A stretch of 14,292 bases of DNA, taken from the NCBI GenBank assembly GCA_001001925.1, contig LCLH01000015.1, positions 1 to 14,292 on the forward strand, written 5' to 3'. The number at the start of each line of letters is the position of its first letter. Position 1 is the first letter of the stretch. A model generated the notes under the pieces. It saw only the letters and a list, made by a program, of their open reading frames with translations. It did no database searches and was not told the origin of the DNA. Both the position numbers and the translations under genes were made by a program. This stretch comes from Candidatus Magasanikbacteria bacterium GW2011_GWC2_45_8. GTDB lineage: Bacteria; Patescibacteriota; Patescibacteriia; Magasanikbacterales; UBA10146. Shown in pieces: positions 5,689 through 13,945 of the stretch.

Positions 5689-7113
5689 ATGGACGAAATA
5701 CCCTCTTCATCTTTATCATCACAGGCTGTTGAGCTTAATAAGCGCCACTCACTCGCCTTTTACCTCCTGACCGCTCTCGGAGGTCTTATTGTCATCCTCG
5801 CCATCGCGCTTGGTCTGCTTCTCGCGATTCCGGTCAAATCAAAAAATCCAACAGGAGCGCTTTTGCTTATCAAACAAGTGCGAAGTCTCATTTTAAGCAA
5901 CGATCGCGATATCAATGGCCAACAGGAAGATCGCATCAACATTTTGCTCTTTGGGATAGGAGGAGAAGGTCACGACGGCGCGTTTCTTACAGACACCATC
6001 ATTCTTGCAAGCATCAAACCCTCTACCAAACAGCTCGCGCTCATTTCAATACCTCGCGATTTGATTGTCCCCATCCCGGGAGGCTACGGATATCGCAAAA
6101 TCAACTCCGCGGATTCCTATGGAGAAGAAATTCAAAAAGGGCATGGAGCGGAATTTGCCGCCAGCGTTGTTGAACAAGTGTTTGCACTACCAATCCATTA
6201 CTACGCGCGTGTTGATTTTAAAGCTTTCAAAGAAGTCATTGATCGCGTCGGCGGCGTTGAAGTGTATATTGATAGAGATTTCTCCGACTCCCTATTCCCT
6301 ACCGACGATTACAAATATCGCACCGTATCTTTCAAAAAAGGATTGCAGACTCTAAACGGACAAGACGCGCTTGATTTTGCGCGCTCTCGGCACGGAAACA
6401 ACAACGAGGGGTCGGACTTTGCCCGCGCGAGGCGACAACAAAAAATATTACTTGCCCTCAAAGATAAATTGCTTTCCGTCAACACTATTTTCAATCCCAA
6501 TAAAATAAGCGATATCGTGGGATCATTACAACGCAACATAAGCACGGATATTGAGTGGTGGGAAACCGCGCAGTTGTACAAAATGGCAAAAAATCTTGAT
6601 TATGAAAATGTGACCATGCGTGTAATCTCGGCGGAAAACAACGGACCGTTGGTTGAATCAATGCTGGGCGACGCCTTTGTTCTGCAAGCGCGCGACCAAA
6701 ATTTCGGAGAACTGCGCCGCATTGTACAAAATATTTTTGACGACCATTCAGCACAGACCGAACAGCTAAAAAATACAACACAGCCCTCGGATCGCAAACC
6801 AACAGTATTCATCCAAAATGGCACGTGGGTTTTAGGACTCGCGGGAGAATACAAATCCCAGCTTGAGCGCAAAGGCATTGTAACCGGCGGTGTGGGCAAC
6901 GCAATAGTGCGCAACCGCAAACAAACCGCTGTCTATGGCTCCGAGACACAGGCCAATAAATCAATCGTGGAAACATTTGAAAAATTGCTCGGCGCGCCAG
7001 TGGAAAGAATTCCAAATCCGGCGCCGGCAGAATTATTTACCGACACAACAGAATCATCTGCCGATATTATTATTATCCTTGGCGCGGACAGCGACCACCC
7101 TCTTAATCCTTAA
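5689..7113 (+). CDS. LytR-CpsA-Psr (LCP) family protein with LytR_C domain
   Basis: LCP enzymes transfer lipid-linked glycopolymers (teichoic-acid-like polymers, capsule or arabinogalactan) to peptidoglycan outside the cytoplasmic membrane. The 474-residue protein has a short cytoplasmic N-terminus, one membrane helix (about 22-47) and an extracytoplasmic LCP domain (about 83-265). The conserved LCP features are the phosphate-binding strand INILLFGIGG, the acidic/arginine cluster TDTIILASI and ISIPRDL (120-125), the DRVGGVEVYID segment (185-195), and FARSRHG...DFARARRQQ (230-251). The C-terminal LytR_C domain (about 371-466) is of the type often attached in actinobacteria and CPR. The ATG at 5689 directly follows a strong promoter. 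The gene leads a rightward block with der five bases downstream, so envelope and translation genes appear cotranscribed. The family is certain; the glycopolymer substrate is unknown. Confidence 0.95.
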   Translation: MDEIPSSSLSSQAVELNKRHSLAFYLLTALGGLIVILAIALGLLLAIPVKSKNPTGALLLIKQVRSLILSNDRDINGQQEDRINILLFGIGGEGHDGAFLTDTIILASIKPSTKQLALISIPRDLIVPIPGGYGYRKINSADSYGEEIQKGHGAEFAASVVEQVFALPIHYYARVDFKAFKEVIDRVGGVEVYIDRDFSDSLFPTDDYKYRTVSFKKGLQTLNGQDALDFARSRHGNNNEGSDFARARRQQKILLALKDKLLSVNTIFNPNKISDIVGSLQRNISTDIEWWETAQLYKMAKNLDYENVTMRVISAENNGPLVESMLGDAFVLQARDQNFGELRRIVQNIFDDHSAQTEQLKNTTQPSDRKPTVFIQNGTWVLGLAGEYKSQLERKGIVTGGVGNAIVRNRKQTAVYGSETQANKSIVETFEKLLGAPVERIPNPAPAELFTDTTESSADIIIILGADSDHPLNP

Positions 7114-7118
7114 CTTCT

Positions 7119-8507
7119 ATGGACATCAAACGACTTGATACCACGTATCCGCTTATTACAATCGTGGGGCGCACCAATGTGGGCAAATCAACCCTCTTTA
7201 ATAAACTGGTGGGAGCTGAACGCGCGCTTGTCTCCAAACAATCAGGCACAACGCGCACGAGCAATTTTAGCATTTTCTGGTGGCGTGGCGCGCCATTTCG
7301 TATTGCCGATACGGGCGGGATGGATTTTGACTCCCGGGAACCGTTTACCAAAGACATCCAACACCAAATTGAAAAAGCGCTCAAAGCAAGTGAAGCCATC
7401 CTGTTTTTGGTTGATGTGCGCGAAGGCGTTTTGCCTCAAGAAAAACGCATCGCTCAAATACTTAAAAAAATCAAAAAGCCCGTTACTTTGATTATCAATA
7501 AAGCGGACAGCAAAAAATTACAAATGGAAACACAGGAGAAAGAGTGGCGATCTCTCGGACTTGGCTTGCCGCTGGCAATTTCTGCGGCCAACGGGTCCGG
7601 CGTGGGTGATATGCTGGATCATATTACCAAAACACTCGCGCATGCTGAAGCGCCCAAAGAGCATGCAGAACAGCCGGTAACCGTTTCGCTCATTGGCCGA
7701 CCAAACGTGGGAAAATCGTCCCTTTTCAACGCACTCATTGGAGAGGACCGTGTCATTGTTAATCCTACACCTCACACAACGCGAGAATCCCATAATACGC
7801 TTGTTTCTGCAGACGGCTTCCCCTACCTCTTTATAGATACCGCCGGCATGCGGCGCAAAAGCAAGGTAACATCCGACACACTTGAACAATTAAGCATAAA
7901 ACATACCATCGCAAGTTTGCTTGAAGCAAAAGTTTGCATCTTACTGTTGGACGCTACGGAGCCTTTTAGCAATCAAGACCAGCATCTCGCGGGACTTATT
8001 GCGGAAAAACAAAAAGGATTGATTATCGCAGTCAACAAATGGGATCTGATTCCCGGAGCCCAAGAAGAAAAAAAAGAACATTTCGCGCGCGAACTCGGGT
8101 ATCATTTTCCGTTCCTTCGCTACGCGCCGGTAGTATTTCTGTCCGCCAAGACTCATGAGCGTGTGCACAAATTGTATGGATTGATTCTTGCTGTCCACAA
8201 AGCGCGCCAGATGGAGATACCCCAACCGCGCCTTAATTCATTTTTAAAACGATTAGTCTTGCGACACAAACCGGTTCGTGGGCGCGGCACGCGCCATCCG
8301 CGCATTTTGCGTTTTATACAAACGGCAATAGACCCGCCAACGTTTGAAATAACCATCAAACAAAAAACTTCGGTGCATCCTTCCTATTTGCGTTTTATGG
8401 AAAATGCCCTTCGTGAACAATTTGAATTAATCGGCACACCGGTCGTGGTGTACGTACACAAAGCGCGTTCATCTTTGCCCGGCGCCGTAAAACAACCCAC
8501 CGTATGA
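7119..8507 (+). CDS. der: Ribosome-associated double GTPase Der (EngA)
   Basis: Der is an essential tandem GTPase that helps mature the 50S ribosomal subunit. The 462-residue length and layout are typical. GTPase domain 1 has G1 GRTNVGKS (17-24), G3 DTGG (64-67) and G4 NKAD (127-130). GTPase domain 2 has G1 GRPNVGKS (193-200), G3 DTAGM (240-244), G4 NKWD (306-309) and G5 SAKT. A C-terminal KH-like domain spans about 360-450. The switch I motifs, normally TRD in both domains, read TTRTS and TTRES, so the usual Asp is changed in both; the catalytic signature motifs are intact. It starts five bases after the LCP stop and overlaps pth by four bases (ATGA), indicating translational coupling within one operon. 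No Shine-Dalgarno sequence precedes the ATG. Confidence 0.97.
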   Translation: MDIKRLDTTYPLITIVGRTNVGKSTLFNKLVGAERALVSKQSGTTRTSNFSIFWWRGAPFRIADTGGMDFDSREPFTKDIQHQIEKALKASEAILFLVDVREGVLPQEKRIAQILKKIKKPVTLIINKADSKKLQMETQEKEWRSLGLGLPLAISAANGSGVGDMLDHITKTLAHAEAPKEHAEQPVTVSLIGRPNVGKSSLFNALIGEDRVIVNPTPHTTRESHNTLVSADGFPYLFIDTAGMRRKSKVTSDTLEQLSIKHTIASLLEAKVCILLLDATEPFSNQDQHLAGLIAEKQKGLIIAVNKWDLIPGAQEEKKEHFARELGYHFPFLRYAPVVFLSAKTHERVHKLYGLILAVHKARQMEIPQPRLNSFLKRLVLRHKPVRGRGTRHPRILRFIQTAIDPPTFEITIKQKTSVHPSYLRFMENALREQFELIGTPVVVYVHKARSSLPGAVKQPTV

Positions 8508-9046
8508 AACTTATCGTCGGTCTTGGCAACCATGGCGCACGCTACACAAAGACCCGTCACAATGTCGGCTTTATGGCAGTGGACGCCCTTGCACACAGCG
8601 CCGCGCTTGATTGCGGGGCGTGGAAAATGAACAAAAAACTCAATGCTGAAATCGCGCAAACCGCCGACCGCACAATACTCCTTTTGAAACCGCAGACTTT
8701 CATGAATGAATCCGGCCGCGCGGTGCAAGCGGCTCTGCATTTTTTTAAATTACAACCGGAGGATCTTTGGGTGTTCCACGACGACCTTGACTTGGTGTTT
8801 GGCGCGTACAAAATTCAAAAAGGGCGCGGAAGCGCCGGACACAACGGTGTTGAGTCAATCTTTGACCATATTGCTACGCGCAACTTCACGCGAGTGCGCA
8901 TAGGCGTGGCCAATGACGAAAAACAAAAACAAGGTGCGGATTTTGTACTTGCTCCCTTCAAAAAAAAAGAACAAAAAGAGTTGCCCGAATTATTTGAAAA
9001 TATCACCAAAGATTTTCTCAATAAACTTAACTCACGTTCATCTTAA
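8504..9046 (+). CDS. pth: Peptidyl-tRNA hydrolase
   Basis: Pth cleaves peptidyl-tRNA that drops off ribosomes, recycling tRNA. At 180 residues it is family-sized and keeps the active site: His19 in TRHNVGF, Asn68 in FMNESG, Asp94 in FHDDLDL, and the GSAGHNG loop with His113. One oddity is the N-terminal signature GLGNPG, which here reads GLGNHG (His10 for Pro). The start overlaps the der stop (ATGA), so translation is probably coupled to der. The dprA gene starts eight bases after its stop. Confidence 0.97.
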   Translation: MKLIVGLGNHGARYTKTRHNVGFMAVDALAHSAALDCGAWKMNKKLNAEIAQTADRTILLLKPQTFMNESGRAVQAALHFFKLQPEDLWVFHDDLDLVFGAYKIQKGRGSAGHNGVESIFDHIATRNFTRVRIGVANDEKQKQGADFVLAPFKKKEQKELPELFENITKDFLNKLNSRSS

Positions 9047-9054
9047 TCGCCAAC

Positions 9055-10173
9055 ATGTTCTTTGCCTATTCCCCCGAAGCTCTCTACCGCGCCGCGCTTT
9101 TGTATTGTTATTCTTTTCTCTCCACGCGGCAAACTAGCATGCTTATGCGCACATTCAAAAAAGCGCACAGCGTTTGGTACGCGCCGCTCGCGGAGCTTAT
9201 GCGCGCCGGATTACAGGAAACGCCTGCCACACGGCTAATTGAAGCGCGTAAAAAACTTAATCCTGAAACAATCGCTGAAGAACTCAATAAAAAAGAAATA
9301 CAAATCCTTTGCATTGAAGATCCTTCCTACCCGCCGCTCCTCAAACAACTCTACGACGCCCCCATTGCGCTATTCTTTAGAGGTACACTCGCGCCACACG
9401 CATTTTCCCAATCACTCGCCGTGGTCGGCACCAGAAAAATAACTCCGTACGGGCGCCATGTGATTTCCTTAATCGTGCCCGCGCTCGCGCATGCCGGCAT
9501 AACCATTGTCAGCGGCATGGCGCTCGGAAGCGACGGCTTTGCTCACACCGCCGCACTGGACGCAAGCGGCACTACTATCGCATTTCTTGGTTCCGGCATT
9601 GACGACGATAGTTTATATCCTCGCTCTCATGTGCCACTTGCTCACAGAATCATTGAAAATGGCGGGGCTATTCTCTCTGAATATCCACCCGGAACGCTCC
9701 CATTGCGCCATCATTTTCCTGTCAGAAATCGCCTTATCGCGGGATCAACAATGGGGGTGCTCGTAACCGAAGCGGCGGAAGATTCCGGTTCGCTTATTAC
9801 CGCCCGTTTAAGCCTTGAATACGGACGGGACGTATTTGCAATTCCGGGGCCTATTTATGCCCCTCTATCTATCGGACCCAATAAACTGATACAAATGGGC
9901 GCGCATGCGGTTATAGCCGCTGATGATATTCTCACCATGCTTGACATCTCTTCGCTTCAGGAATTGCCTTTTGAAAACATAAAACCGCCGCGCGAAGCGC
10001 TCTCAAGCAATGAACAAAAAATTATTTCCGCGCTCGCCACGCGACCGCTTCATGTTGATGAAGTTATCACCGCGAGCATGCTTGAAAACAAGACCGCCCT
10101 TACCCTTCTCACCATGTTGGAATTAAACGGCCACATCAAACATTTAGGCAATCATGTATACGCGGCGATTTGA
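9055..10173 (+). CDS. dprA: DNA processing protein DprA (Smf)
   Basis: DprA binds incoming single-stranded DNA during natural transformation and loads RecA. In the 372-residue protein a helical N-terminal region (about 1-75) precedes the Rossmann-fold DNA-binding domain (about 80-295). That domain contains VVGTRKITPYG (123-133), SGMALGSDGFAHTAAL (153-168), FLGSGID (177-183), SEYPPGT (208-214) and FPVRNRLIAG (221-230). A C-terminal winged-helix domain (about 310-372) follows. The usual ARGID signature is ALGSD here, lacking the Arg. Many CPR homologues have ALGID, so the Arg loss looks lineage-typical while the Ser is less so. CPR bacteria commonly encode competence-type machinery, and radA in the same window fits DNA uptake. 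The ATG at 9055 has no Shine-Dalgarno sequence. The -35 box of topA overlaps the stop codon. Confidence 0.96.
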   Translation: MFFAYSPEALYRAALLYCYSFLSTRQTSMLMRTFKKAHSVWYAPLAELMRAGLQETPATRLIEARKKLNPETIAEELNKKEIQILCIEDPSYPPLLKQLYDAPIALFFRGTLAPHAFSQSLAVVGTRKITPYGRHVISLIVPALAHAGITIVSGMALGSDGFAHTAALDASGTTIAFLGSGIDDDSLYPRSHVPLAHRIIENGGAILSEYPPGTLPLRHHFPVRNRLIAGSTMGVLVTEAAEDSGSLITARLSLEYGRDVFAIPGPIYAPLSIGPNKLIQMGAHAVIAADDILTMLDISSLQELPFENIKPPREALSSNEQKIISALATRPLHVDEVITASMLENKTALTLLTMLELNGHIKHLGNHVYAAI

Positions 10174-10199
10174 CAAACACATCATACATCAGCTATCCT
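10170..10199 (+). promoter_or_regulatory. topA promoter, nearly leaderless
   Basis: A perfect -35 TTGACA (10170-10175) overlaps the dprA stop codon. A -10 TATCCT (10194-10199, 4 of 6) follows after an 18-base spacer. The expected start is about 10206, four bases before the topA ATG at 10210, leaving no room for a Shine-Dalgarno sequence. Confidence 0.7.
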
Positions 10200-10209
10200 A
10201 CCCTTCATT

Positions 10210-12390
10210 ATGCACCTCGTCATTGTAGAGTCACCAACTAAAGCAAAAACAATCGGCGCCTATCTGGGAAAATCATATAAAGTGGTTTCCTCGTTCGGGC
10301 ACATTCGTGATCTGCCGCGCAGCAAACTCGGCGTTGACGTGGAACACGGTTTCTTGCCTCACTACGTCGTGCCACGCGACAAACAAAAAGTGGTCACCGA
10401 GCTCAAAGCGCTTGCCAAAAAAACAGATGACATATTGTTTGCGACTGATGAAGACCGCGAAGGAGAAGCAATATCATGGCATCTGGCGGCAGTTTTGGAT
10501 GTACCTGAAAAAAAAGTAAAACGTCTTGTGTTCCATGAAATCACCAAAACCGCAATTACTGAAGCCTTAAAAAACGCCCGTCCTCTCAACATGGACATGG
10601 TTGACGCGCAACAGGCGCGCCGTATTGTAGATCGTTTGGTAGGGTACGAACTGTCCCCATTTTTATGGAAAAAAATCGCGCGCGGGCTTTCTGCCGGACG
10701 AGTGCAATCGGTGGCCGTCCGTCTTATTGTAGAACGTGAGCGTGAAAGAGAAGCCTTCAAGCCGGAAAGCTATTGGGTTATCAAGGGGTTGTTTCATCCT
10801 TCCGCGCGAGTAGACGCGGAATTTGAGGCAAAACTTCACGCGATACAAGGTAAAACCATAGATAAGCTTGATATTAATACTGCCGCATACGCAGACAAAA
10901 TAGTTTCTGCATCAAAAAAATCAGCCTTTACTCTTTCGGATATTGAAGAAAAAAAACAAACCCGCTCACCTTCCGCTCCTTTTACCACCTCAACACTTCA
11001 GCAAGAAGCTAATCGCAGGTTGGGTTATTCGGCAAAACAAACCATGATGCTCGCCCAAAGGCTTTATGAAGGTGTCTCCGTGCCGGGAGAAGGAACTGTT
11101 GGTCTTATCACATACATGCGTACCGACTCTGTAAATCTCTCACAAGAATTTGTCAACCGCGCGCGCGAACATGTGGAAACAGTTTATGGAAAAGAGTTTG
11201 TGCCTTCAACGCCCAAAAAATACATTACCAAAAGCAAACTCGCGCAAGAAGCGCACGAAGCAATCCGTCCAACCCATGTGCACATCACTCCTGAAAAACT
11301 GGGCGACAAGCTTGAAAGCAAACTGGTGAGACTCTACACGCTCATCTGGCAACGCGCCATAGCGTCCCAGATGGCAGACGCGCGCCTTACACAAACATCT
11401 CTTGAAATTTCAACAACCACGCCGCCGGAACAATACACGTTCAAAGCACTCGGATCAATTGTGGATTTTGCAGGATTTTCCGCGGTGTTTCCTCTTTCAA
11501 CCAAGGAATCTCTTTTACCTGCGATTACTAAAGGCGAAACGATGACCGCAAAAGAAATTACTTCCGAGGGCAAACAAACCGAGCCGGCGGCTCGCTACAA
11601 CGACGCAACGCTGGTGAAAGCGCTTGAAGAATACGACATTGGGCGACCAAGCACCTACGCACCAACTATTTCAACCATTATTGCGCGCGGATATGTGATA
11701 CGCGATGAAGACAGGCGCCTTGCCCCCACCGATATTGCCAAACTTGTTAATGATGTACTCGTGGAGCATTTCCCTCGCGTGGTAGATTTTAAATTCACCG
11801 CGCAGATGGAAAACGATCTTGATGAGATTGCCGCAGGAAACAAAAAATGGCAACCGATCGTAAAAGATTTCTACGAACCTTTTAAAAAGAATCTCACTGA
11901 AAAGCAGGAAGTCTTATCCAAAAAAGAACTTACTGAAGAAACCACTACGGAAATCTGCGATAAATGCGGCAAACCAATGATTATTAAAACCGGAAGATTT
12001 GGCCGATTTATGGCATGTAGCGGCTATCCGGAATGTAAAAATACCAAACCATTACCTGGCACGGAAGGAGACTTGCCTGCTGACAAACGCGGCCGATTTG
12101 GCAAATTCTGGAGCTGTTCTCGCTACCCTGAATGTAAATTCATCAAAAAAATTCAAAAAACTATCGGTGTCAAATGCCCGCAATGCAAAGAAGGTGACAT
12201 CGTTATGAAGCGGAGCAAGCGCGGTCGTACGTTTTACGCGTGCAACCGTTACCCGGCATGTAAACTGGCACTCTGGGGCAAACCAACAGGTTCTCCATGC
12301 ACTGTTTGCGATGCGTCGCTCGTTTACGGGGCAAAAGATACCATTCAATGCAGTAACAAAGAATGCCCAAGCAAAAAAAAGTCCAAATAA
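10210..12390 (+). CDS. topA: DNA topoisomerase I (type IA)
   Basis: TopA relaxes negative supercoils by cutting and passing one strand. The 726-residue protein has an N-terminal Toprim domain with VIVESPTKAKTI (Glu7) and the acidic DEDREGE motif (80-86). The catalytic region GLITYMRTDS carries the nucleophilic Tyr302 and Arg304, and the C-terminal part is a zinc-ribbon tail. That tail holds four repeats. The first (Cys583, 586, 603, 609), third (Cys656, 659, 678, 684) and fourth (Cys697, 700, 714, 719) have four cysteines each. The second keeps the RGRFGKFWSCSRYPEC half (Cys636, Cys642) but lacks the leading CxxC pair, so it is a half finger that probably cannot bind zinc alone. The start at 10210 follows its own promoter closely and gives the canonical N-terminus. 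Confidence 0.98.
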   Translation: MHLVIVESPTKAKTIGAYLGKSYKVVSSFGHIRDLPRSKLGVDVEHGFLPHYVVPRDKQKVVTELKALAKKTDDILFATDEDREGEAISWHLAAVLDVPEKKVKRLVFHEITKTAITEALKNARPLNMDMVDAQQARRIVDRLVGYELSPFLWKKIARGLSAGRVQSVAVRLIVEREREREAFKPESYWVIKGLFHPSARVDAEFEAKLHAIQGKTIDKLDINTAAYADKIVSASKKSAFTLSDIEEKKQTRSPSAPFTTSTLQQEANRRLGYSAKQTMMLAQRLYEGVSVPGEGTVGLITYMRTDSVNLSQEFVNRAREHVETVYGKEFVPSTPKKYITKSKLAQEAHEAIRPTHVHITPEKLGDKLESKLVRLYTLIWQRAIASQMADARLTQTSLEISTTTPPEQYTFKALGSIVDFAGFSAVFPLSTKESLLPAITKGETMTAKEITSEGKQTEPAARYNDATLVKALEEYDIGRPSTYAPTISTIIARGYVIRDEDRRLAPTDIAKLVNDVLVEHFPRVVDFKFTAQMENDLDEIAAGNKKWQPIVKDFYEPFKKNLTEKQEVLSKKELTEETTTEICDKCGKPMIIKTGRFGRFMACSGYPECKNTKPLPGTEGDLPADKRGRFGKFWSCSRYPECKFIKKIQKTIGVKCPQCKEGDIVMKRSKRGRTFYACNRYPACKLALWGKPTGSPCTVCDASLVYGAKDTIQCSNKECPSKKKSK

Positions 12391-12411
12391 CCCCATCCGC
12401 ATAACCCCGCC

Positions 12412-12440
12412 TTGCCAAAACATTCTCTCCCTCCTATAAT
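12412..12440 (+). promoter_or_regulatory. relA/spoT promoter
   Basis: -35 TTGCCA (12412-12417, 5 of 6) and a perfect -10 TATAAT (12435-12440) are separated by 17 bases, the best promoter match in the window. The expected start is about 12447, a leader of roughly 14 bases that lies inside the palindrome at 12442-12463. Confidence 0.85.
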
Positions 12441-12441
12441 A

Positions 12442-12463
12442 CATAGAGTGAAAACACTCTATG
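12442..12463. promoter_or_regulatory. Perfect palindrome over the relA/spoT start (operator or start-codon hairpin)
   Basis: The arms CATAGAGTG (12442-12450) and CACTCTATG (12455-12463) are perfect reverse complements around AAAA. The right arm ends with the relA/spoT start codon, and the left arm begins two bases after the -10 box. It could be an operator covering the transcription start, or an RNA hairpin hiding the ATG. From the predicted start near 12447 only the inner part (AGTG/CACT) would be transcribed, which favours a DNA site. Confidence 0.7.
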
Positions 12464-13945
12464 GCAACTATTGAAAAACTCCTCGCTACCATAAAAAAAA
12501 TTAACCCCGACGCAGACGCGGATATGGTGCGCCTTGCGTATGAGTTTGCCGCGACCGCTCACAAAGACCAAAAACGCGCTTCAGGGGAACCTTATATCAT
12601 CCATCCGCTTGCCACCGCTCAAACGCTTGCTGAAATGAAGCTTGATACCACCATTATCATCGCGGGTCTTTTGCATGATATCCATGAAGACACACCTGTG
12701 ACGCTTGAAGAACTCGCCAAAAATTTTGGCGAGGAAGTCGCGTCAATGGTGGCGGGGGTTACCAAATTGGGACACATCAAATATCGCGGAGTGGAACGCT
12801 ACATTGAAAACCTGCGCAAAATGTTTGTGGCCATGGCCAATGACGTGCGCGTGATTATTATAAAATTCGCGGATAGACTGCATAATCTTACCACACTCGA
12901 ATTTTTGCCCGAAGCAAAACGATATCGTATAGCGCTTGAGAGTTTGGAAATTTTTGCTCCTATAGCCAACCGACTTGGTATGGGAGAAATGAAAGGCCAG
13001 CTTGAAGATCTTTCTTTTAAATATATCAAACCGGAAGATTATATAAGAGTCTCTGAAATCGCGCACAAACGGTACGAAGAGTCAAAATATCTGTTGGAAA
13101 AAATGCGTAAACAAACGGAAGCGGAGCTCGTCAAAGCCGGCATCAAAGTAGTTTCATTTCATGGACGCATAAAATTTCTATACAGCCTCTATAAAAAATT
13201 ATTGCGCCATAATAACGATATCAATAAAATTTACGACCTCGTGGCGATGCGCGTGATTGTAGAAGATATTGGAGATTGCTACGCGGCTCTGGGAGTAATT
13301 CATAAGCTTTGGCGGCCGCTCAAAGGACGCATCAAAGACTATATGGCTCAACCCAAACCAAACGGTTATCAATCATTGCACACCACCGTATTTGGGCTTG
13401 AAGGACAAATTACAGAATTCCAAATCCGCACGTTGAAAATGCACGAGGAAGCGGAGTTTGGTATCGCCGCGCATTGGAATTATGACGAAAAAGGATCCGC
13501 CATCCCCGACAAAAAATTGACGTGGGTCAAAGAACTCGCGAGCCTCCAGAAAGAAATGATGCAGGAAGTAAAAGATCTGGAAGGGCTTAAACTTGATATT
13601 TTTCAAAACCGCATTTTTGTTTTTACACCCAAAGGCGACGTGATTGACCTGCCGGAAGATTCCACGCCGGTTGATTTTGCCTACGCAATTCACACGGAAA
13701 TCGGCAACAAATGCGTTGGCTCTCGCATCAACGACCAGCTCTTTAGTCTTGATACGCGGCTTAAAAGCGGCGACGTGCTGGAAATTATTATAGACAAAAA
13801 CCGCAAAGGACCAAGCTCCGATTGGCTCAAATTTGTTAAAACGTCTCAAGCGCGCAGTCGCATCAAATCTTACGCAAAACAATCGCTCACAGGATGGTTC
13901 AAGACAAAAATATTACCGGAAAAAAAGCTCAAAAAAGAGCCTTAA
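12461..13945 (+). CDS. RelA/SpoT (Rel-type) (p)ppGpp synthetase/hydrolase, short form
   Basis: This enzyme makes and degrades the alarmone (p)ppGpp in the stringent response. At 494 residues it holds three domains. The HD hydrolase domain (about 25-170) has an intact HDIHED motif (72-77) and ADRLHN (137-142). The synthetase domain (about 232-345) has GRIK (235-238), RIKD (290-293), PNGYQSLHT and TEFQIRT. The TGS domain spans about 384-446. The RIKD motif is the RXKD form of bifunctional Rel/SpoT enzymes rather than RelA's ExDD. The helical, zinc-finger and ACT domains that would bring long enzymes to about 700 residues are absent; the chain ends in a Lys-rich tail with an ordinary stop. Both activities are predicted, but ribosome-based regulation through the missing region cannot operate in the usual way. 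A strong promoter and palindrome precede it. The stop codon begins a long inverted repeat. Confidence 0.95.
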   Translation: MATIEKLLATIKKINPDADADMVRLAYEFAATAHKDQKRASGEPYIIHPLATAQTLAEMKLDTTIIIAGLLHDIHEDTPVTLEELAKNFGEEVASMVAGVTKLGHIKYRGVERYIENLRKMFVAMANDVRVIIIKFADRLHNLTTLEFLPEAKRYRIALESLEIFAPIANRLGMGEMKGQLEDLSFKYIKPEDYIRVSEIAHKRYEESKYLLEKMRKQTEAELVKAGIKVVSFHGRIKFLYSLYKKLLRHNNDINKIYDLVAMRVIVEDIGDCYAALGVIHKLWRPLKGRIKDYMAQPKPNGYQSLHTTVFGLEGQITEFQIRTLKMHEEAEFGIAAHWNYDEKGSAIPDKKLTWVKELASLQKEMMQEVKDLEGLKLDIFQNRIFVFTPKGDVIDLPEDSTPVDFAYAIHTEIGNKCVGSRINDQLFSLDTRLKSGDVLEIIIDKNRKGPSSDWLKFVKTSQARSRIKSYAKQSLTGWFKTKILPEKKLKKEP

